NCBI RefSeq assembly: GCF_900114915.1
Contig: NZ_FOUS01000009.1
Coordinates: forward strand, 186,001-250,000
From: Bradyrhizobium sp. Rc3b
GTDB taxonomy: Bacteria > Pseudomonadota > Alphaproteobacteria > Rhizobiales > Xanthobacteraceae
Direction: 5' to 3'
DNA: 64,000 nt
The translations under genes were made by a program, and so were the position numbers. Positions 46,483 to 57,259 of the stretch are shown here, piece by piece (the first letter of the stretch is position 1; the number at the start of each line of letters is the position of its first letter). The notes under the pieces were generated by a model. That model saw nothing but the letters and a program-made list of their open reading frames with translations, did not search any database and was not told the DNA's origin.

Positions 46483-47184
46483 TCAGATCGCCTCGCCGCG
46501 TGCCCCCAGTGCTGCGTTGCGGATCGCGGCGATGTTGGCTTTGTACGAGTCCAGCGTGCCGCCCTTGAACACGGATGTGCCGGCGACGAAGGCGTTGGCG
46601 CCGGCCGCGGCGAGCGCGCCCGCAACATCGGGGCCGACGCCGCCATCAACCTCGATGTCGATCGGGCGTCCGGCCGTCATCGCGCGGATGTCGCGGATTT
46701 TGCCGATCGCGGAAGGGATGAAGGCCTGGCCGCCGAAGCCGGGATTGACCGACATCACCAGCACGAGGTCGACGAGGTCGAGGACATATTCGAGCGTGCT
46801 GATCGGTGTGCCGGGATTGAGCGAGACGCCGGCCTTCTTGCCGAGCGCGCGGATCGCCTGGAGCGAGCGGTGCAAATGCGGACCGGCCTCCGCATGCACC
46901 GTGATGTGGTCGCAGCCGGCTTTCGCAAAGGCCTCGAGATAGGGGTCGCAGGGCGAGATCATCAGGTGTGCGTCGAACACCTTCTTCGTGTGCGGGCGCA
47001 TCGCCTTGATGACGTCGGGGCCGTACGAGATGTTGGGGACGAAGTGACCGTCCATCACGTCGAGATGGATCCAGTCCGCGCCGGCGGCGTCGACGCTGCG
47101 CACCTCCTCGCCGAGCCTGGAGAAGTCCGAGGCCAGGATCGAGGGCGCGATTGCCAGGGGGCGGGGGGCGAAGGCTTGGGTCAT
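46483..47184 (-). CDS. rpe: ribulose-phosphate 3-epimerase
   Basis: Rpe (233 aa) interconverts ribulose-5-phosphate and xylulose-5-phosphate in the pentose phosphate pathway and Calvin cycle. The TIM-barrel motifs are clear: IAPSILASDFSRLGEEV, WIHLDVMDGHFVPNISYGPDVIKAMR with catalytic Asp and metal His, DAHLMI, LVMSVNPGFGGQAFIPS and IEVDGGVGPDVAGALAAAGANAFVAGT with the second catalytic Asp. The start MTQAFAPRPLAIAPS at 47184 is slightly longer than usual but in frame. No Calvin-cycle genes are adjacent. Confidence 0.97.
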   Translation of the reverse strand: MTQAFAPRPLAIAPSILASDFSRLGEEVRSVDAAGADWIHLDVMDGHFVPNISYGPDVIKAMRPHTKKVFDAHLMISPCDPYLEAFAKAGCDHITVHAEAGPHLHRSLQAIRALGKKAGVSLNPGTPISTLEYVLDLVDLVLVMSVNPGFGGQAFIPSAIGKIRDIRAMTAGRPIDIEVDGGVGPDVAGALAAAGANAFVAGTSVFKGGTLDSYKANIAAIRNAALGARGEAI

Positions 47185-47435
47185 GGCGGTTTCCCGTGGC
47201 GGCCGAAAGAAGATTGGGCCTCGCTAACATGGGCCTCCGTGGTCGGCAATGCAGGGCAGGCGTGCTTCCTGTGGGCGGAAATTTCTGCCGCGACCGGCAT
47301 GATTTGCCGGTGTTCCCGGGCCGTCGAAGGTGCGTGGCGGCGGATTTCATTGAACTTTTTGCGCTGGCATGACGCTTGCTGACGTTACCCGACAGAACAT
47401 TGGCCGCGGCATGCCGCGTCGGTTGGAGTTGTGCA

Positions 47436-48227
47436 ATGCTGTTAGCCCTTGGCGCCGTGTCCAGCGCGCTCGACGCGATCCAGTCGCTGACGAATTCGAA
47501 GTCGTCCTCGTCGACGCAGAAGGCCGGGTCGGCGCAGAAGGCCGGATCTTCGCAGGGCGCAACCAACCCGTTCGCGATCGACAGCAGCGCGGGCAGCATG
47601 ACGACCTCATTGGTCGGCTCAGGCAGTCCGCCACAGATCGCGCCGGAGACGATGAACGCGCTGCTCGCCGCGCAGAGCCAGTCGACCGACGGTGCGAGCA
47701 GTTCGGCGAGCTCGACCTCGTCGAGTTCGTCGTCCTCGATGTCGAAGGGCCGGGAGGCTGCGCTCAAGGATCTGTTCTCTCAGATCGATGCGGACGGCGA
47801 CGGCAGCATTACCAAGTCCGAGTTCGAGGACGCGCTGGGCGCCGGCGGCACCAACCTCGCGCAGGCCGACGATGTCTTCTCGAAGCTGGATGCGAACGCC
47901 GACGGCAACGTCAGCCTTGACGAGATGTCGAAGGCGCTGAAGAGCGGCCACGGGCACCATCACGCGCAAGGCGCCGGCGGCGCGGGCGATGGATCGGATT
48001 CCTCGTCGAAGTCCGGCGGCGGATCGACCACGACCACGACGACCGCTGCCGACGGCTCGACCACGACGACCGTCACCTATGCCGACGGCTTCAAGATGTC
48101 GACGACGGTGCCGGGCGCCTCCAGCCCCCGCAATTCGGCTTACGATCTGTTCGCGCAGTTGATGCAGCAGCAAGGCGGGCAAGGCTCTTCGGCGGCTGCC
48201 GGTTCGTCGATGTCGATGAGCGTGTGA
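47436..48227 (+). CDS. EF-hand calcium-binding protein with Ser/Thr-rich linkers
   Basis: A 263-residue protein with two canonical EF-hand loops: DADGDGSITKSEF at residues 118-130 and DANADGNVSLDEM at 152-164. Before them is a Ser-rich segment (SSSASSTSSSSSSS, about 88-101). After them are a His cluster (GHGHHH, 171-176) and a Thr-rich stretch (TTTTTTAADGSTTTTVTYADG). The N terminus (MLLALGAVSSALDAIQSL) is a short hydrophobic helix but not a standard cleavable signal. It probably binds calcium and may be exported without a Sec signal. ATG 47436 has GGAG eight bases upstream. Confidence 0.83.
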   Translation: MLLALGAVSSALDAIQSLTNSKSSSSTQKAGSAQKAGSSQGATNPFAIDSSAGSMTTSLVGSGSPPQIAPETMNALLAAQSQSTDGASSSASSTSSSSSSSMSKGREAALKDLFSQIDADGDGSITKSEFEDALGAGGTNLAQADDVFSKLDANADGNVSLDEMSKALKSGHGHHHAQGAGGAGDGSDSSSKSGGGSTTTTTTAADGSTTTTVTYADGFKMSTTVPGASSPRNSAYDLFAQLMQQQGGQGSSAAAGSSMSMSV

Positions 48228-48240
48228 GCGGCATCCGAGG

Positions 48241-48453
48241 TCAGCCGGCATATTCGTGCGTGATGTCACGATAGGCATACCGGTCGCGGATCTCGTGGTT
48301 GAAGAACGCCCCCTTTAAGCGCGTTTCCCTGAACGCCGCGGCGACCTCGGGCGGAACATCCTCGTAGACATAAAGGCGTCCGCTAACGAAAGTCACCTTC
48401 AGCTCGCGCGTGTCCGGCGCATAGCGGAAGAAGCGGATCACGGACGACGGCAT
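48241..48453 (-). CDS. KTSC-domain protein
   Basis: A 70-residue single-domain protein. The string VIRFFRYAPDTRELKVTFVSGRLYVYEDVPPEVAAAFRETRLKGAFFNHEIRDRY fits the KTSC domain (named for the lysyl-tRNA synthetase C-terminal variant), whose biochemical role is unclear but which binds nucleic acids or partners. The usual SKG is LKG here. It is convergent with the EF-hand gene (13-base gap) and 51 bases downstream of the P1 peptidase gene. Confidence 0.85.
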   Translation of the reverse strand: MPSSVIRFFRYAPDTRELKVTFVSGRLYVYEDVPPEVAAAFRETRLKGAFFNHEIRDRYAYRDITHEYAG

Positions 48454-48504
48454 GGCGGTACACCTTGGCCCCGCCAGGACAACGCCGTATCCGCCGTTTC
48501 GTTT

Positions 48505-49500
48505 CTAGCCGAACCGGTCCATCCAGGCCGGCAGCGCTCCCGGGAACGGTAGCGCGGCTGCGCTATAGGCGCCGCGGGCGATTGCGCGCGCGACCACGTT
48601 GGCCGCGACGGTGCCGAGTTCGGTGAGGCCGACCAGCGGATCGATCGGCTTCTCACCGGTGGCGGCCGCAAACAGCACGTCGCCATCCGTCGGTGCATGC
48701 ACCGGGTAGATCGCGCGGGCAAAGCCGGTGTGTGCGATCATCGCGAGCCGCTTGGCCTGGGGCTTGGTCAGCACCGCGTCGGTGACGACCGCGCCAATGG
48801 TAGTGTTCTCGCGCGCGTTCGCGGCAGGGCCGCCCTTGATGCGCATGCGGAGCATGTCGTCTGTGAATTTGTCCGGCAGGCCGCGTCCGCCGAACTCGCC
48901 GTTCACCTCGAACGGCGCCGCCCAGAACCAAGGTCCGTTGCCGACGGTGACGCTTCCCACCGCGTTGACGGCGACGATCGCGGCGACCTTGACGCCATCG
49001 GGCGTCACCGCCGAGGCCGAGCCGAGCCCGCCCTTGAGCGTTGCTGTGGTGGCACCGAGGCCGGCGCCGACGCTGCCGATCGCGAAGTCGGTGCCGGCGG
49101 CGGCCGCCGCGGCGTAGCCGAGGTCGCGATAGGGCGAGAAACGTCCCCAAGCCTTGTCGCCCCCATTGAGCAGATCGAACAGGATCGCGCCCGGCACGAT
49201 CGGGATCAGTGCTTCCCGAACCCGGTGGCCGCGGCCCTGCTCGGCGAGCCAGGCCTGCACCCCGCCGCCGGTATCGAGACCAAACGCGGAACCGCCGGAC
49301 AGTGCGATCGCGTCGACGCGCTCGACGGTGTTGGCGAGATCGAGCAGTGCGTCCTCGCGCGTGCCGGGTCCGCCGCCGCGGACGTCGATCGCCGCGACCG
49401 CCGGCTGGTCGAAGATGATCGCGGTCGTGCCGGAGGCCACTTTCGTATCTTCGGCATGGCCAACGCGGACGCCGGCAATATCGGTGAGCAGATTTTTCAA
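48505..49500 (-). CDS. P1-family (DmpA/Oat-like) peptidase
   Basis: A 331-residue Ntn-hydrolase-fold aminopeptidase of the P1 family. LLTDIAGVRVGHAED...VASGTTAIIFDQPAVAAIDVRGGGPGTREDALLDL is the N-terminal family pattern. The self-cleavage and nucleophile region is ENTTIGAVVTDAVLTKPQAKRLAMIAHTGFARAI, where the Thr after Asn should be the N-terminal nucleophile of the small subunit. Members act on N-terminal amino acids, beta-peptides or related amides. The start is uncertain: TTG 49500 follows GATGAGG closely; a TTG at 49593 would overlap the histidine kinase gene. Confidence 0.88.
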   Translation of the reverse strand: MKNLLTDIAGVRVGHAEDTKVASGTTAIIFDQPAVAAIDVRGGGPGTREDALLDLANTVERVDAIALSGGSAFGLDTGGGVQAWLAEQGRGHRVREALIPIVPGAILFDLLNGGDKAWGRFSPYRDLGYAAAAAAGTDFAIGSVGAGLGATTATLKGGLGSASAVTPDGVKVAAIVAVNAVGSVTVGNGPWFWAAPFEVNGEFGGRGLPDKFTDDMLRMRIKGGPAANARENTTIGAVVTDAVLTKPQAKRLAMIAHTGFARAIYPVHAPTDGDVLFAAATGEKPIDPLVGLTELGTVAANVVARAIARGAYSAAALPFPGALPAWMDRFG

Positions 49501-49558
49501 GGCGGCCTCATCGTTGAGTGCAGTTCGCGATCTGCGATAGCGCAGAGAGGACGCAGGC

Positions 49559-52366
49559 TCAACTGGCGAGTGCCGTCCTGAGCATCTTGGCAAGCTCGGA
49601 CTTGCGGTAGGGCTTTGCCAGCAGCAGCACGCCGGAATCGAGCCGGCCGTGGTGGACGATGGCGTTCTCGGTGTAGCCCGAGGTGAACAATGTCTTCAGG
49701 TCCGGACGGCGGCGGGCGGCTTCATCGGCAAGCTGGCGACCGTTCATGTTGCCCGGCATGATGATGTCGGTGAAGAGCAGGTCGATGGTCTTGTCGTTGT
49801 CGATGATGGTCAGGGCCTCCGCGCCGTTGGCGGCCTCGAGCGCGGTGTAGCCGAGGCTCTTGACCTGGGTCACCACATATTGCCGCACCAGTGCGTCGTC
49901 CTCGACGATCAGGATCTTCTCGTCGCCGCCGGTGATGGGCGCGTTCTGGAGTACTTCGATCTCGGTCTCCTGCACGCCGCTCGAGCGCGGCAGGTAGATC
50001 TTGACGCTCGTGCCATGGCCTTCCTCGCTGTAGATCTTGACGTGGCCACCGGACTGCTTGACGAAGCCGAACACCATGCTGAGCCCGAGCCCGGTGCCCT
50101 TGCCAACCTCCTTGGTGGTGAAGAAGGGGTCGAACACCCGGTCGATCAACTCCGGCGGAATTCCGGAGCCGGTGTCGCTGACCGCGATCATCACGTAACT
50201 GCCGGCGACCATGTCGGCATTCATGCTGGCATAGCCGTCGTCGAGGAAGACGTTGCGGGTCTCCAGCACCAGGGTGCCGCCATCGGGCATCGCGTCACGC
50301 GCGTTCAGCGCGAGGTTGAGGATCGCCGTGGAAAGCTGGCCGGGGTCGACCAGAGCCGGCCATGCATCCTCGGTGAGCTGCGGCATGATGGTGATCTGCT
50401 CGCCCAAGGTGGGGTGCAACAGCTTGGCGGCTTCCAGCGCCAGCGCATTGACGTCGATCTCGCGGGGCTGGAGCGGCTGCTTGCGGGCGAAGGCTAGCAG
50501 ATGCTTGGTCAGCTGCGCGCCGCGCTCGGCGGCGTCGTCGATCAGCTTGGTGATCGCAGCCAGCTCGGGCCGGTCGGCGACCGCGTCCGACAAGATGCCG
50601 ATCGTGCCGGTGATGACGGTCAGCACGTTGTTGAAGTCGTGGGCGACACCGCCGGTCAGCTGACCGATGGAATCCATTTTCTGGACCTGCCGGAACTGGG
50701 CTTCGGCGGCCTGCTTCTCGGTGAGATCCCGGCCGATGAAGAAGTGACGCTTCACCGGCTCGGACCAGGTGCCCATCCAGTTCAGCGTGACCTCGTGACC
50801 GTCGTAGTGATAGTAGCGCGCCTCGAAGCTGCGCTTGACCGCACCGCGCCGCGCCGCGCGCATCTCCTCCCGGGTTCTATCGAGGTCGTCGGGGTGAATG
50901 AACTCGGTGGCGCTGTGCCCGATCAGATCTTCCGGGCTGAAGCCGAGGATGTCCTTCACGCTGGGGCTGACCTGGATGAAATTGCCGAAACCGTCGGTGA
51001 CCAGGATCAGGTCCTGCGAGGTCTCGAAGATGCGCTGGCGCTCCTCGATCTCGCGGCGAAGCTTTTCCCTGGATTGCTTCTCCTCGGTGATGTCGTGGGC
51101 GATCTTGGAGGCGCCGATGATCTCGCCGCTCTCCGCCCGAAGTGGCGAGACATTGAGGACGACGTCGAGCGCGCGACCATCCTTCCTGAGACGGACGGTC
51201 TCGTGCTGGGCAATCGACTCGTTGCTGCTGATGCGATTGAGAATGCTCCTGACTTCCGGCTTGCGGTCCTCAGGCACGATGATGTCGATCGGCTTGCCGA
51301 CGGCCTCTGCGGCGGAATAGCCGAACAGGTGCTCGGCCGCACGGTTCCAGCCGGTGATGGCGCCGTTGAGCGACTGGGTGATGATGGCGTCGTTGGAGGA
51401 TTCGACGACGGCGCCATACAGCGCGAGGCGCTTGCCATAGAAGTCGCGATCCGACGCCGATTGCTCGCGCAGCCTGCCGACAAGACCCACCGTCCGGGCC
51501 TGAAGGCGAACATTCTCGATCAGCAACACCGCCAGCACGAAGCTCGACGCGCAGAGGCCATAGAGACGGCCGGCGTAGAAACCGAGATCGAAGCGCACGA
51601 CGTTGACGATCGCAGACAGCGCGATGTCGAACAGCCATGCGCACATCACGACCATGAGCCATATGTCGATCACCGAATGCGGGCGCCGGAACCACAGCGA
51701 AACGAGCGCGGCGAAGCTCAGCGACCAAACAAAAGACACGACCCCGATCATGGTCGGTGTGTATCGGCTGTCGCGGAGCAGGACCGGCAACAGATCGTGC
51801 TGGGCGGTGACGATCCAGGTGAAGGCAGCCATGGCCACGATGACGCCGAGCACGATGGCGTAGATCACGTTGCTTGTCGTGCCCCGGATCGTGGGGCCGC
51901 CGTCCTTTTCCTTCAGCCAGGCATAGCCCAGCACGAACAGCGGGAAGGCGCCGTGCCAGACCATGTAGAGCCAGACCGTGGTCTGACTGCCGGCGCCAAA
52001 CAGCCCGGTCGGCGCGAACAGGCCGGGGAAGGTGAGGGCATGGACCAGCGCTGCCGCGGCGGTGAACAGGTAGCCGGTCGACAGCCACAATAGGGCGCGG
52101 GTCCGCAGCACCGAAAACTGCGACAGCAACAGCACTGCCGTGATGATGTCGCTCACCGCCAGGGCGGATTGGTAGCTCGCGACGAAGGCCGGGACCGGCG
52201 GCAGCTGGATACCTGCGAACGGAACGGCCAGGGCGAACAGGATCGAGGAGACGCCGACGATCCACATTGCCGCGGTCCGGTCGGCCGGTGCAGCCGGCAG
52301 AGTTGAAAGAAATGTGCTTCGGTCGATCGCAGGCACGTTCATCTCATGCAGACCCGTTTTGAGCAT
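49559..52366 (-). CDS. MASE4-PAS-PAS hybrid sensor histidine kinase
   Basis: A 935-residue protein. About seven hydrophobic segments in residues 30-290 form a MASE4-type membrane sensor (LLWLSTGYLFTAAAALVHAL is the typical string). Two PAS domains follow at about 310-430 and 440-560, then the dimerisation domain with His576 in GGVAHDFNNVLT, the ATPase with LNLALNARDAM and DTGSGIPPEL, and a C-terminal receiver with Asp867 in DLLFTDIIMP and Lys918. It is probably a membrane or light/redox sensor whose output passes to other receivers. ATG 52342 (MNVPAIDRS) is an alternative start. A receiver-only protein is encoded divergently. Confidence 0.92.
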   Translation of the reverse strand: MLKTGLHEMNVPAIDRSTFLSTLPAAPADRTAAMWIVGVSSILFALAVPFAGIQLPPVPAFVASYQSALAVSDIITAVLLLSQFSVLRTRALLWLSTGYLFTAAAALVHALTFPGLFAPTGLFGAGSQTTVWLYMVWHGAFPLFVLGYAWLKEKDGGPTIRGTTSNVIYAIVLGVIVAMAAFTWIVTAQHDLLPVLLRDSRYTPTMIGVVSFVWSLSFAALVSLWFRRPHSVIDIWLMVVMCAWLFDIALSAIVNVVRFDLGFYAGRLYGLCASSFVLAVLLIENVRLQARTVGLVGRLREQSASDRDFYGKRLALYGAVVESSNDAIITQSLNGAITGWNRAAEHLFGYSAAEAVGKPIDIIVPEDRKPEVRSILNRISSNESIAQHETVRLRKDGRALDVVLNVSPLRAESGEIIGASKIAHDITEEKQSREKLRREIEERQRIFETSQDLILVTDGFGNFIQVSPSVKDILGFSPEDLIGHSATEFIHPDDLDRTREEMRAARRGAVKRSFEARYYHYDGHEVTLNWMGTWSEPVKRHFFIGRDLTEKQAAEAQFRQVQKMDSIGQLTGGVAHDFNNVLTVITGTIGILSDAVADRPELAAITKLIDDAAERGAQLTKHLLAFARKQPLQPREIDVNALALEAAKLLHPTLGEQITIMPQLTEDAWPALVDPGQLSTAILNLALNARDAMPDGGTLVLETRNVFLDDGYASMNADMVAGSYVMIAVSDTGSGIPPELIDRVFDPFFTTKEVGKGTGLGLSMVFGFVKQSGGHVKIYSEEGHGTSVKIYLPRSSGVQETEIEVLQNAPITGGDEKILIVEDDALVRQYVVTQVKSLGYTALEAANGAEALTIIDNDKTIDLLFTDIIMPGNMNGRQLADEAARRRPDLKTLFTSGYTENAIVHHGRLDSGVLLLAKPYRKSELAKMLRTALAS

Positions 52367-52611
52367 CTCCGCAGTTCCAAGATACGGCAGTCTTGATCTC
52401 CACGGTCCCCACGGTAGCCCGTTCCGGGCGCGTGTCGTGAACTGTTGCAGTGACGACTCAACCGAAGGTTACAGCTTACTTAATTTTGGTGGGAGCGCGG
52501 AATAGGGATGGGTAAGATGCGCTTTACTGGGCGGTGTCATAATGCCCTGCCGCCGCGGCGGGTTCCAGGCTTGAATCATACGATTTGGATCAATCTGTGG
52601 GGGTTGTTCCC

Positions 52612-52998
52612 ATGCCTCGTATTCTCATCATCGACGACCAGAAGGACGTGCGCGCGATGGTCGCGATCGTGCTTCGGGTCAACCGTTACGAGGTTGCCGA
52701 GGCCGACAGCGGTGCGGCCGGGCTGAAAACCTTCGCGGAAGGCTCCTTTGACGCGGCAATCGTCGATATCTTCCTTGGTGACACCAGCGGCGTCGACGTC
52801 ATCGCGAGCCTGCGCGAGCGTGCACCGGGACTTCCCATCATTGCGGTGTCCGGGATGACGACGCTCGATTTCCTGGACCAAGCGCCTCACCTCGCCAACG
52901 TGGTCTGCCTGCAGAAACCGTTTCGGCCGAACGATCTCCTGCAAGCGCTTCGGAAAGCCCAGGCCGCGGCTGGCGACGAGCTGCCTGCGGCCGTCTGA
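52612..52998 (+). CDS. receiver-only response regulator
   Basis: A 128-residue protein consisting of one receiver domain: RILIIDDQKDVRAM with acidic Asp8-Asp9, phospho-acceptor Asp52 in AAIVDIFLGDTSG, and Lys102 in CLQKPFRPNDLL. No output domain is present, so it probably works in a phosphorelay or by protein contact. It is divergent from the MASE4 hybrid kinase gene, with 245 bases between, and may exchange phosphate with it. ATG 52612 is preceded by GGGGGTTGTTCCC; an in-frame non-ATG start at 52585 is less likely. Confidence 0.9.
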   Translation: MPRILIIDDQKDVRAMVAIVLRVNRYEVAEADSGAAGLKTFAEGSFDAAIVDIFLGDTSGVDVIASLRERAPGLPIIAVSGMTTLDFLDQAPHLANVVCLQKPFRPNDLLQALRKAQAAAGDELPAAV

Positions 52999-53006
52999 AC
53001 CGCCCG

Positions 53007-53038
53007 CGAAAAGAAACGCCCCGGGCGAGCCGGGGCGT
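53007..53038 (-). terminator. Rho-independent terminator after livK
   Basis: ACGCCCCGG (53016-53024) and CCGGGGCGT (53030-53038) form a 9-base perfect stem around GCGAG. On the minus strand it is followed by TTTCTTTT. It lies 42 bases beyond the stop of the ABC substrate-binding gene. It may also end the receiver gene on the plus strand, though no T-run is present there. Confidence 0.8.
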
Positions 53039-53079
53039 GGTGACGATTGTATGGCGGCCCGAGGGCGCGTCAAGCGGGC

Positions 53080-54198
53080 TTAGGTGCCGTTGCCCTTGAT
53101 CTCGGCATAGTTGCCCTTCGCGTCCCATTTGTAGACGACGTAGTCGATCTGCTTGATATCGCCCTTGGCGTCATACTCGATCGGACCGATCACGGTGTCC
53201 CACTTGCCGGCCTTCATCGCCTCCATGACCTTCTTCGCGTCGGTGGTGCCGGCCTTCTTGGCCGCCTGCGACCACACCTGCATCGCCGCGTAGGTGTAGA
53301 GGGTGTAGCCCTCCGGGTCGATATTCTTGGCCTTGAAAGCCTCGACGATCTTCTTCGCGGTCGGCTTGTTGCGCGGATCGGGGCCGAAGGTGAACAGCGT
53401 GCCTTCGCCGGCCGGGCCGGTGATGGAGGCGTACTCCTTGTCGGCGAGCGCGTCGCCGGCCATCAGCACGGTCTTGAGGCCCTGGTCGCGCATCTGACGC
53501 AGGATCAGGCCACTCTCCTGATGGTAACCGCCGACATAGACGAGGTCGATGTTGTCGCGCTTCAAGCGCGAGACGATCGCGTTGAAGTCCTTGTCGCCCT
53601 TGTTGTAGGACTCGTACATCTTCTCGGTGACGCCGGCCTTGTTGAGCGCCTTCTTGGTCTCGTCGGCAAGACCCTTGCCGTAGGTGGTCTTGTCGTTGAG
53701 GATCGCGATGTTCTTGCCCTTGTAGTTCTTGGCGATGTACTGCGCCGCGATCAGGCCCTGCTGATCGTCACGGCCGCAGACGCGCGCCACGTTCCAAAGC
53801 TTGCGCTCGGTGAACAGCGGATTGGTCGAGGCCGGCGTGATCTGCAGCACGTTGCCGTCGGCATAGGCTTCGGAAGCCGGGATCGACGACGACGAGCAAT
53901 AGTGCCCGGCCACGAACGGGATTTTCGCGCCGGCGATCTTTTCGGCGATCGAGCGCGCCTGCTTCGGGTCGCAGGCATCGTCCTCGACGGAAAGCGCGAG
54001 CTTCTTGCCGTTGACGCCGCCTGCGGCATTGATATCGGCCACGGCCATTTCGGCGCCGTTCTTCATCTGGCGGCCGAAGGCGGACTCGCCGCCGGTCATC
54101 GGGCCTGCGACTGCGACGGTGACATCCTGCGCGAACGCCGCGCTCGAAAGCGCGATCGACGCGCCGAATGCCAGACCGATGAGCTTCAGTGACTTCAT
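53080..54198 (-). CDS. livK: branched-chain amino acid ABC transporter substrate-binding protein
   Basis: A 372-residue periplasmic binding protein (type I, Leu/Ile/Val-BP). The signal peptide ends at residue 23 (SSAAFA). QDVTVAVAGPMTGGESAFGRQMKNGAEMAVADINAAGG is the family N terminus; VAGHYCSSSSIPASEAYADG contains the ligand-binding Ser/Ala loop; TTYGKGLADETKKAL and DLVYVGGYHQESGLILRQM follow. It delivers branched-chain amino acids (or another amino acid) to the LivHMGF pump. It is the last gene of the liv group, 162 bases after livF, so it may also have its own promoter in that gap. Confidence 0.95.
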   Translation of the reverse strand: MKSLKLIGLAFGASIALSSAAFAQDVTVAVAGPMTGGESAFGRQMKNGAEMAVADINAAGGVNGKKLALSVEDDACDPKQARSIAEKIAGAKIPFVAGHYCSSSSIPASEAYADGNVLQITPASTNPLFTERKLWNVARVCGRDDQQGLIAAQYIAKNYKGKNIAILNDKTTYGKGLADETKKALNKAGVTEKMYESYNKGDKDFNAIVSRLKRDNIDLVYVGGYHQESGLILRQMRDQGLKTVLMAGDALADKEYASITGPAGEGTLFTFGPDPRNKPTAKKIVEAFKAKNIDPEGYTLYTYAAMQVWSQAAKKAGTTDAKKVMEAMKAGKWDTVIGPIEYDAKGDIKQIDYVVYKWDAKGNYAEIKGNGT

Positions 54199-54360
54199 GA
54201 GATACCTCGCGGGTGGTCGCCTGTGGAAGTTGCCGGGCGTGCCCGGTTCAAACCGGCGCCATTCTCGAATGAATTTACCGAGAAGTCACCGGCAAAATAC
54301 TGGCATCGGCAGAGATATCTCGCCACACGGGGCCGCACGCGGGTCGGGCTTGCCGGCCGG

Positions 54361-55104
54361 TCAGCCGTGCCGGCCGCCTTCCAGGTAGGCCGCGCGAATC
54401 TCGGGGCGCTGCAACAATTCGGCGCCGGTACCGGCCAGCGTGATCAGGCCATTGACCATGACATAGCCGCGATGGGCGAGCTTGAGGGCGTGGTTGGCGT
54501 TCTGCTCGACGATCAGGACGGTCAGGCCGTCCTGCCGGTTCAGGGTGCGGATCGCATCGAAGATCTGGCGCGCGATCAGCGGCGCAAGGCCAAGCGAGGG
54601 CTCGTCGAGCAGGAGCAGGCGGGGACGGCTCATCAAGGCGCGGCCGATCGCCAGCATCTGCTGCTCGCCGCCGGACAGCGTTCCGCCACGCTGGGCGTAG
54701 CGTTCCTTCAGGCGCGGAAACAGCGTGAAGACGCGTTGCAGCGTCGCCTCGCGTTCGCCCTCGGTGCATTCGGTGGCATCCGCCCCCATCTGGAGGTTTT
54801 CCGCCACGCTCATGCGCGGGAAGACGCGGCGGCCCTCCGGCGATTGCGCAATGCGCAAATGCGCGATCTCGTGGGTGGGGACGTCGGTGATGTCGCGGCC
54901 TTCGTACAGGATCTGGCCGGCGCGGGCGCGCGGCTTGCCGAAGATCGTCATCATCAGCGTCGACTTGCCGGCGCCGTTGGCGCCGATCAGCGCCACGATC
55001 TCGCCGGCATTGATCTCGACGTCGACGCCCTTCAGCGCCTCGATCTTGCCGTAGGCGGCGCGCAAGCCCCGGATCGCGAGCAGGGGAGAGGGTGCCGCGG
55101 TCAT
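54361..55104 (-). CDS. livF: high-affinity branched-chain amino acid ABC transporter ATP-binding protein LivF
   Basis: A 247-residue ABC ATPase of the LivF type. Walker A is GANGAGKST, the signature LSGGEQQML, and Walker B LLLLDEPSLGL. IFDAIRTLNRQDGLTVLIVEQNANHALKLAHRGYVMVNG is the LivF-like end. It energises uptake through LivH/LivM together with LivG. The ATG overlaps the livG stop by four bases, confirming the operon order livH-livM-livG-livF. Confidence 0.96.
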   Translation of the reverse strand: MTAAPSPLLAIRGLRAAYGKIEALKGVDVEINAGEIVALIGANGAGKSTLMMTIFGKPRARAGQILYEGRDITDVPTHEIAHLRIAQSPEGRRVFPRMSVAENLQMGADATECTEGEREATLQRVFTLFPRLKERYAQRGGTLSGGEQQMLAIGRALMSRPRLLLLDEPSLGLAPLIARQIFDAIRTLNRQDGLTVLIVEQNANHALKLAHRGYVMVNGLITLAGTGAELLQRPEIRAAYLEGGRHG

Positions 55105-55930
55105 GACCCGCCCTCCATCACGGCTGCCGCCTCTTCCTCGTCGGCGCCGAGATAGGCGGCGATCACCTTGGGATCGTCGCGGACCTCGCGCGGCGTGCCT
55201 TCGGCGATCTTGACGCCATGGTCCATCACCACGATGTGGTCGGAGATCTCCATCACCACCGACATGTCATGTTCGATCAGGAGGATCGAGGTGCCGAGCT
55301 CGTCGCGGATCGACAGCAGGAGCTCGCTCAAGGCTGCGCTCTCGCGCGCATTGAGGCCGGCAGCGGGCTCGTCCAGGCACAGAAGCGCGGGTTCGGTGCA
55401 CATGGCGCGCGCGATCTCGAGCCGGCGCTGGTCGCCATAGGCGAAATTGCCGGCGGCATCGTCGGCGCGGTCGAGCAGGTTGACTCGCTTGAGCCAGTCC
55501 GTGGCGAGATCAATCGCGCGCTTTTCGGCGTCGCGATAGCCGGGGGCGCCGATCAGGCCGAGGAAGGTGAAGCCGGAGGCGCGCATCAGTGCGTTGTGCT
55601 GCGCCACCATCAGGTTTTCCAGCGCGGTCATGCCGGGAAACAGCCGGATGTTCTGGAAGGTGCGGGCCACCTTGGCTTGCTTGGCGATGCGGAAATCGTT
55701 CAGCCGCTCCAGCGCGATCGTCCTGCCGCCGTCATGGGTGAGGCGAATGGCGCCGCCGCTCGGCTTGTAGAATCCGGTGATGCAGTTGAAGACGGTGGTC
55801 TTGCCGGCGCCGTTCGGCCCGATCAGCGCGGTGATCTTCTTCCGCTCGGCGGCGAAAGAAAGGTCCTGCACGGCGACGATGCCGCCGAAACGCATGGCGA
55901 GCCGGTCGACGCTGAGAATCTTGTCGCCGC

Positions 55931-55934
<4 letters not shown>
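55101..55934 (-). CDS. livG: high-affinity branched-chain amino acid ABC transporter ATP-binding protein LivG
   Basis: A 277-residue ABC ATPase. It starts ILSVDRLAMRFGGIVAVQDLSF, with Walker A GPNGAGKTT, IRLFPGMTALENLMVAQHN, the signature-region FAYGDQRRLEIARAM (Tyr-Gly-Asp instead of LSGG, as in most LivG proteins), and Walker B LLCLDEPAAGLN. The long insertion ALMRASGFTFLGLIG between Walker A and the signature is typical of LivG. It overlaps livM and livF by four bases each. Confidence 0.96.
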
Positions 55935-57250
<1,316 letters not shown>

Positions 57251-57259
57251 GCGCGACCG

